Position numbers and translations under genes: made by a program
Notes under the pieces: generated by a model
The model's database searches: none
What the model saw: only the letters and a program-made list of their open reading frames with translations
Told to the model about the DNA's origin: nothing
In this document: positions 59,294 through 64,000 of the stretch, piece after piece
Numbering within the stretch: position 1 is the stretch's first letter
How the letters are laid out: the number at the start of each line of letters is the position of its first letter
Assembly (NCBI GenBank): GCA_050250875.1
Contig: JBFWNV010000001.1
Coordinates: 806,001-870,000, forward strand
Direction of reading: 5' to 3'
DNA length: 64,000 nt
DNA from: CAWAYR01 sp050250875
Lineage (GTDB): Bacteria > Acidobacteriota > Vicinamibacteria > Vicinamibacterales > UBA2999

Positions 59294-61345
59294 ATGCGAC
59301 ACGGCGTCCTCGTAGTACTCGTTCTCGCGGTCGTCCCCGTCGCCCTCACCGGGCAGGCCCCCGCCGACCGGCTCACCCTCGACCTCTACTGGGAGTATGA
59401 GACGGTCGAGAGCCCCCAGCCGTCGCCCGACGGCAGCCAGGTGATCTACACGCGGCAGGCGTTCGACAAACTGAACGACCGGCGCGACGCGTCGCTGTGG
59501 ATCATGAACGCCGACGGCTCGCGCCCGCGCTTCCTGGTCAAGGGCGCCAATGCCCGCTGGTCGCCCAGCGGCGACCGCATCGCCTACACCGCCCAGGGCG
59601 AGCCCAAGGGCACGCAGATCTTCGTGCGCTACATGGACGCCGAGGGCGCCGTCACGCAGATCACGCACGTCGAGCAGGCCCCGGGGTCGCTGGCCTGGTC
59701 GCCCGACGGCACGTCGATTGCCTTCACGATGAGCGTCGTGCAGAAGAACAGCTGGCCGATCGCCATGCCGAGGGCGCCCGAGGGCGCGAAGTGGACCGAG
59801 GCGCCGCGCATCGTCGAGCGGCTCGACTACCGCCAGGATCGCGAAGGCTTCGTCGACGACGCGTATCGCCATCTGTTCGTCGTGCCGGCCAGCGGCGGCA
59901 CGCCGCGCCAGCTGACCACCGGCGACTGGAATCACGCCGGCGCCGAGTGGACGCCCGACGGCCAGCGCCTGCTCTTCACCGCCAACCGCGTGCCCGATGC
60001 CGAGCACGTCTGGCGCGAAAGCGACATCTACGCGGTGACGGTGGCGAGCGGCGCGATCACGCAGCTCACGCGCCGGCGCGGTCCCGACAACGGCCCGAAG
60101 GTCTCACCCGACGGTCGGCTCATCGCCTACACCGGGTACGACTTCACCAACGACACCTGGATCGACAGCAAGCTCTACGTGATGAACGCCGATGGCAGCA
60201 ACCCGCGCCTCGTCTCGGGCAGCTGGGACCGCTCGCCGCAGGACGTCACCTGGAAGGCCGACGGCACCGCGCTCTACTTCACCGCCCAGGACCAGGGAGC
60301 GCAGAACCTCTACGTGCTGCCGCTCGGCGGCGCCGGCAGCGGCACGGTGCAGCCGGTGACCACCGGGCCGCACCTGCTCACGGTGTCGGACATCACCGCG
60401 AAGGGCCGCGCGTTCGGGGTGGCGACGAGCGTTCAGGCGCCGCCCGACGTGGTCAGCTTCGACGTCGCGGCGCCGCAGGCCATCACCCGCCTCACCGCGG
60501 TGAACGACGACATCCTGGCCGGCCGGCGGCTCGGCAAGGTCGAAGAACTCTGGTACACGTCGAGCGACGGACAGAAGATCCAGGGTTGGTACATCACGCC
60601 ACCCGACTTCGACCCCGGCCGCAAGTACCCGCTGCAGCTGCGCATCCACGGCGGCCCGCACGGCATGTACGGCGTCGGCTTCAACTACGGCTGGCAGGAG
60701 CACGCCGCCAACGGCTACGTCGTGCTCTACACCAACCCGCGCGGCAGCACCGGCTACGGCAGCGCCTTCGGCAACATGATCATGCGCGCCTATCCGAGCA
60801 AGGACTACGACGATCTGATGGCCGGCGTGGACGCGCTGCTGGCCAAGGGCTTCGTGGACGATCGCAACCTGTTCGTCACCGGCTGCAGCGGCGGCGGCGT
60901 GCTCACCTCGTGGATCGTCGGCAAGACCACGCGGTTCGCCGCCGCGTCGGCCGACTGCCCGGTGATCGACTGGCTCAGCTTCGTCGGCACCACCGACGGC
61001 CCGACCTGGTACCAGAACTTCGAAAAGCTGCCGTGGGAGGATCCATCGGAGCATCTGCGCCGCTCGCCGCTCACCTACGTGGGCAACGTCAGGACGCCGA
61101 CGATGCTGATGACCGGCGTGCAGGACCTGCGCACGCCGATGCCGCAGACCGAGCAGTTCTACAGCGCGCTGCGCCTGCTCAAGGTGCCGACGGCGATGGT
61201 GCGGTTCAACAACGAGTGGCACGGCACCACGTCGACGCCGTCGAACTTCATCCGCACGCAGCTCTACCATCGCTACTGGTTCGACAAGTTCAAGCGCCCG
61301 GCGGCGGCCACCACCACGGCCGCCAGGGGGGCCGGCCCACGTTGA
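59294..61345 (+). CDS. Secreted S9-family prolyl oligopeptidase-like peptidase
   Basis: The 683-residue enzyme has a signal peptide (1-20), an N-terminal WD-like beta-propeller (about 30-410, with TolB-type units such as 'IMNADGSRPRFLV', 'LAWSPDGTSIAFTM') and a C-terminal alpha/beta hydrolase domain. The triad is Ser532 in 'TGCSGGGVL', Asp611 in 'GVQDLRTPM' and His643 in 'NNEWHGTT'. 'LRIHGGPHGMYG' forms the oxyanion region. It cleaves short peptides, here probably in the periplasm. A strong ribosome site (GGGAGG) precedes ATG 59294. The M28 peptidase follows on the same strand. Confidence 0.93.
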   Translation: MRHGVLVVLVLAVVPVALTGQAPADRLTLDLYWEYETVESPQPSPDGSQVIYTRQAFDKLNDRRDASLWIMNADGSRPRFLVKGANARWSPSGDRIAYTAQGEPKGTQIFVRYMDAEGAVTQITHVEQAPGSLAWSPDGTSIAFTMSVVQKNSWPIAMPRAPEGAKWTEAPRIVERLDYRQDREGFVDDAYRHLFVVPASGGTPRQLTTGDWNHAGAEWTPDGQRLLFTANRVPDAEHVWRESDIYAVTVASGAITQLTRRRGPDNGPKVSPDGRLIAYTGYDFTNDTWIDSKLYVMNADGSNPRLVSGSWDRSPQDVTWKADGTALYFTAQDQGAQNLYVLPLGGAGSGTVQPVTTGPHLLTVSDITAKGRAFGVATSVQAPPDVVSFDVAAPQAITRLTAVNDDILAGRRLGKVEELWYTSSDGQKIQGWYITPPDFDPGRKYPLQLRIHGGPHGMYGVGFNYGWQEHAANGYVVLYTNPRGSTGYGSAFGNMIMRAYPSKDYDDLMAGVDALLAKGFVDDRNLFVTGCSGGGVLTSWIVGKTTRFAAASADCPVIDWLSFVGTTDGPTWYQNFEKLPWEDPSEHLRRSPLTYVGNVRTPTMLMTGVQDLRTPMPQTEQFYSALRLLKVPTAMVRFNNEWHGTTSTPSNFIRTQLYHRYWFDKFKRPAAATTTAARGAGPR

Positions 61346-61352
61346 GCCGGTC

Positions 61353-61365
61353 GGGGCCTGGCCCC
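61353..61365. repeat. GGGGCCTGGCCCC palindrome between peptidase genes
   Basis: A near-perfect 13-base inverted repeat eight bases after the S9 peptidase stop, related to the second half of the 33-base repeats at 28379 and 31782. It could form a small hairpin at the operon junction. Confidence 0.6.
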
Positions 61366-61381
61366 GTCGAGCGGAGGTCCG

Positions 61382-62977
61382 ATGAGACGTCTGTTGCCGT
61401 TGTCGCTGTTCGTGTGCGCGCTCGCGGTGTCGGCCGGCGCGCAGGCCCCGGGGATCGATCCGGCCACCATCGCCCGACTGCGCGAGGAGGCCACCGTGCG
61501 CTCGAAGGTCTACGAGCACGTGTGGTGGCTGTCGGAGGTGTTCGGGCCGCGCGCCACCGGCACGCCGGCGTTCGCCAGGGCCAGTGACTGGGCGATGCAG
61601 CAGTTCCGCGACTGGGGCCTGGCCAACGTGCACCAGGAGCGCTGGCGCTTCGGCCAGGGCTGGCACATCGACGCCTTCTCGGCGGCGATGCTCACGCCGC
61701 AGCCGGCGGTGCTCATCGGCGCGCCGCGCAACTACTCACCGGCGACGCCGGGTACGGTCACCGGCGACGTGGTCGTCGTGGGCATCGGCTCGCAGGGCGA
61801 CTTCGCGAAGTACAAGGGCAGCCTGCGCGGCAAGATCGTCCTCATGCAGCCGGTGCGCGCGGTGCGGATGCTCGAAGGTCCGCTGGTTCTGCGGATGGAC
61901 GAGGGCACGCTGTGGGCCGAGGCGGCCAACGTGCCGCCGATCCAGCCGCCGATGCCACCGTCGCCGGCCGAGCGGGCCGAGATGGAGCGGCGCCAGGCGC
62001 TGGCCGCGGCGACGCGCGCGTTTCTGGTCCAGGAAGGCGCCGCGGTGCTGCTCGAACGCGGGTCGGACGGCGACATGGCCGCCGGCGGCAGCGACCTGTC
62101 GTGGCGCACGCAGATGACCGACGGCGGCACGATCTTCCCGACCAGCGGCGGCAGCCGCGATCCGCAGGTGCCGGCCCAGGTGCCCTCGGCGACGCTCGCC
62201 GTCGAGCACTACAACCGTCTGGTACGGCTCGTCGAGCGCGGCCAGCCGGTACGGATGGCCGTGAACATCCAGACCACGTTCCACCCCGAAGGCACCGACG
62301 GCAACGGCATCAACACCATCGCCGAGATACCCGGCACCGATCTGGCGCACGAAGTGGTGATCATGGGCGCGCACATGGACGGCGTGCCCTACGCCACCGG
62401 CGCCACCGACAACGCCACCGGCACGGCGGCGATGATGGAGGCGGTGCGGGCGATTCAGGCCCTGAAGCTCCGGCCGCGGCGCACGATCCGGATCGCCCTG
62501 TGGGGCGGCGAGGAGCAGGGCCTGCTCGGCTCGCGCGCCTACGTCGCGCAGCACTACTGGGATCACGCCGCCAGGTCACCGAGGCCCGATCACGCCAGCG
62601 TCGTGGCCTACTTCAACCTCGACAACGGCACCGGACGCATCCGCGGCATCTGGGGTCAGGGCAACACCGCGGCGCTGGCGGTGTTCGAGCAGTGGGGGGC
62701 GCCGCTGAAGGACCTGGGCTGGCGGATGGCCAGCCCGCGACGCGTCGGGGCGACCGACCATGCGGCGTTCGACGAAGTCGGACTGCCCGGCTTCCAGTTC
62801 ATCCAGGAGCGGCTCGAGTACAACTCGCGTTCGCACCACTCGAACATGGACGCCTTCGACCGCGTGCAGCGGGCCGACGCCGAGCAGCAGGGCGTGGTGG
62901 CGGCGGTGTTCGCGTGGTCGGCGGCCAACGCCACCGAGCGGCTGCCGCGGCGCTCACGGCCGGGAGGCACGCCGTGA
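61382..62977 (+). CDS. Secreted M28-family zinc aminopeptidase
   Basis: The 531-residue enzyme has a signal peptide (1-22), a protease-associated-like part and the M28 core: 'GAHMDG' (His331, Asp333), 'GATDNATG' and 'GGEEQGLLGS' (Glu377-Glu378), then the late zinc ligand region 'VGATDHAAFDEVGLPGFQFI'. All metal-binding residues of active M28 peptidases are present, in contrast with the altered enzyme at 8321-10084. It likely works beside the S9 peptidase to digest peptides. Its TGA overlaps the GTG start of the PPOX gene. Confidence 0.94.
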   Translation: MRRLLPLSLFVCALAVSAGAQAPGIDPATIARLREEATVRSKVYEHVWWLSEVFGPRATGTPAFARASDWAMQQFRDWGLANVHQERWRFGQGWHIDAFSAAMLTPQPAVLIGAPRNYSPATPGTVTGDVVVVGIGSQGDFAKYKGSLRGKIVLMQPVRAVRMLEGPLVLRMDEGTLWAEAANVPPIQPPMPPSPAERAEMERRQALAAATRAFLVQEGAAVLLERGSDGDMAAGGSDLSWRTQMTDGGTIFPTSGGSRDPQVPAQVPSATLAVEHYNRLVRLVERGQPVRMAVNIQTTFHPEGTDGNGINTIAEIPGTDLAHEVVIMGAHMDGVPYATGATDNATGTAAMMEAVRAIQALKLRPRRTIRIALWGGEEQGLLGSRAYVAQHYWDHAARSPRPDHASVVAYFNLDNGTGRIRGIWGQGNTAALAVFEQWGAPLKDLGWRMASPRRVGATDHAAFDEVGLPGFQFIQERLEYNSRSHHSNMDAFDRVQRADAEQQGVVAAVFAWSAANATERLPRRSRPGGTP

Positions 62978-63564
62978 ACCTGCGCGACACCTATCCGCCG
63001 CCGATTCCGCGGGCCGTCCTGAAGGTGCAGACCGCCATCGACGGCCACATGCGCGCCTTCATCGCCCGCTCGCCGTTCCTGTGCCTGGGCACGTCGAGTG
63101 GCGCCGGCGCCGACGTGACCCCGCGCGGCGACGCGCCCGGGTTCGTGCAGGTGCTCGACGAGCACACGCTGCTGCTGCCCGACTGGCCCGGCAACAACCG
63201 GCTCGACACGCTGGGCAACGTGCAGGAGAACCCGGCCGTGGCGATGCTGTTCTTCGTGCCCGGCGTGCAGGAGACGCTCCGCGTCAACGGCCGCGCCGAG
63301 ATCTCGCTGGACCCGGCGCTCGTCACCCGCTGGGACGTGGGCGGCAGGCACCCGCGCTCGGTGCTGAAGGTGCACGTCGCCGAGGCCTTCATGCACTGCG
63401 GCAAGGCGCTGATTCGTTCGCGGCTGTGGGCCGCCGACGCGCAGATCGACCGCCGCGAGCTGCCCACCTACGGGCAGATCCTGAAGGACCAGACGAAGCT
63501 GCCCGAGAGCGCCGAGGACATGCAGCGGTCGCTCGAGGACGGCTACAAGAACCGGCTCTACTGA
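62974..63564 (+). CDS. PPOX-type FMN flavoprotein (MSMEG_1061-like)
   Basis: The 196-residue protein belongs to the pyridoxamine 5'-phosphate oxidase fold: 'FIARSPFLCLGTSSGAGADV', 'DVTPRGDAPGFVQVLDEHTL' and 'LPDWPGNNRLDTLGNVQENP' are typical, with Arg/Asp/Asn residues that hold FMN. Later 'AFMHCGKALIRSRLW' completes the domain. Such enzymes reduce small molecules with F420 or FMN. The GTG start overlaps the stop of the peptidase gene (GTGA), and GGGAGG six bases upstream is a strong ribosome site. The link to peptidases is unexplained. Confidence 0.9.
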   Translation: MNLRDTYPPPIPRAVLKVQTAIDGHMRAFIARSPFLCLGTSSGAGADVTPRGDAPGFVQVLDEHTLLLPDWPGNNRLDTLGNVQENPAVAMLFFVPGVQETLRVNGRAEISLDPALVTRWDVGGRHPRSVLKVHVAEAFMHCGKALIRSRLWAADAQIDRRELPTYGQILKDQTKLPESAEDMQRSLEDGYKNRLY

Positions 63565-63676
63565 TCGGTACGCCGCAAGGCGAACCCCCTCGTCCCACGA
63601 CTCGTCACCGCATCGGCTCCTCCTCGGCGCGTCCGGGCTATGCTGGCCGTTCCGCCCTTTCATCGAGGAGAGCCGC

Positions 63677-64000
63677 ATGCCGGTTCCGGTCCGGGTCCCG
63701 CTGTTCGCCGCCCTGTTCGCCCTCGTCGCCGCCGCCGCCAGCGCGCAGCCGCGCGGCCTGATGGCCGATCTCGCCAAGGACGTCGCCGAGGTGGAGGGCA
63801 AGATCGTCGGTCTGGCCAACGCAATCCCGGAATCGGCGTGGAGCTGGCGTCCCGGGCCCGGCGTGCGCTCGGTGGCCGAGGTCTTTACCCACGTGGCCGC
63901 CGACAACTACTTCATGCCCGCCGCCCTGGGCACACCGGCCCCGGCGGCGGTGGGCATCTCGGGCACCGACTACAAGACGGTCGGGGTCTACGAAGGCAAG
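63677..64000 (+). CDS. Secreted DinB-family protein (3' truncated by the window end)
   Basis: The open frame runs from ATG 63677 to the window edge (108 residues). A ribosome site (GAGGAG) precedes it. A signal peptide 'FAALFALVAAAASAQ' leads into a DinB-like helix bundle; 'SVAEVFTHVAADNYFMPAALG' holds a probable first metal-binding His. The remaining ligands lie beyond the window. It would be a secreted form of the family, unlike the cytosolic gene at 464-937. Confidence 0.82.
   Translation, partial: MPVPVRVPLFAALFALVAAAASAQPRGLMADLAKDVAEVEGKIVGLANAIPESAWSWRPGPGVRSVAEVFTHVAADNYFMPAALGTPAPAAVGISGTDYKTVGVYEGK

Noticed and set aside
1..64000. tRNA, rRNA, transposase or phage genes
   Set aside because: I looked for clover-leaf-like segments, rRNA-like blocks and transposase motifs and found none I could support.

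Overview
The window is a very GC-rich, densely coded bacterial chromosome segment with no rRNA, tRNA, phage, transposase or CRISPR. Gene content points to Acidobacteriota, most likely the Vicinamibacteria (subdivision 6). The signs are an ECF-type sigma factor followed by a Ser/Thr kinase with C-terminal repeats, two large DUF5916 outer-membrane proteins, several CRTAC1/ASPIC (FG-GAP) proteins, a PSD1 cytochrome/DUF1501 pair, many secreted hydrolases, and short palindromic or heptameric intergenic repeats. The taxonomic call is inference from family content; no marker gene is present.

Layout. 1-7.5 kb: the end of a secreted FN3 protein, a DinB-like protein, an ECF sigma factor, a Ser/Thr kinase, and a secreted repeat-plus-FN3 protein of the same style as the truncated first gene. 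7.5-12.4 kb (minus): a tightly overlapping operon of an exported protein, a 38-aa membrane peptide, a sodium:solute symporter, an M28-type peptidase with an altered metal site, and an SDR oxidoreductase. 12.4-13.2 kb: a divergent ArsR/AHSA1 pair around a perfect palindrome. 13.2-16.5 kb (minus): an OPT transporter, a frameshifted DUF1177 gene and a PepE-type dipeptidase. 16.6-23 kb (minus): a DUF5916 protein and two paralogous secreted FN3 proteins with a His-rich C-terminal domain.

23-26.1 kb (plus): a PEBP protein, then a Tat-exported gluconate-dehydrogenase-subunit-3-like protein and a GMC flavoprotein. 26.2-31.7 kb (minus): DUF6265, AraC, a VanX-like dipeptidase, a second DUF5916 protein and an esterase. 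31.9-36.6 kb: a second esterase, an ATP-grasp ligase overlapping a GCS2-type carboxylate-amine ligase, and an exported methyltransferase, with one secreted protein on the other strand. 36.6-44.5 kb (minus): an operon of a TPR/FG-GAP lipoprotein, a CRTAC1 protein, an RnfD/NqrB-like (UnbU-like) membrane protein and a second CRTAC1 (UnbV-like) protein. 44.5-50.3 kb (minus): DUF1501, PSD1 cytochrome and a PQQ-type sugar dehydrogenase.

50.4-54.8 kb (plus): an M29 aminopeptidase, an ATP-grasp-like protein and a coupled histidine kinase. 54.8-57.5 kb: modABC with a divergent HTH-TOBE regulator. 57.5-64 kb: an endonuclease/phosphatase lipoprotein, a triple-repeat secreted protein, an S9 peptidase, an M28 peptidase, a PPOX flavoprotein and the start of a secreted DinB protein.

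Overall the segment encodes a scavenging, peptide-degrading life style: many exported peptidases, peptide/solute transporters, periplasmic oxidoreductases and outer-membrane proteins. The most promising less-described systems are the TPR-CRTAC1/UnbU/UnbV operon, the ATP-grasp/carboxylate-amine-ligase pair flanked by esterases, the ATP-grasp-like protein coupled to a sensor kinase, and the paralogous His-rich secreted proteins.
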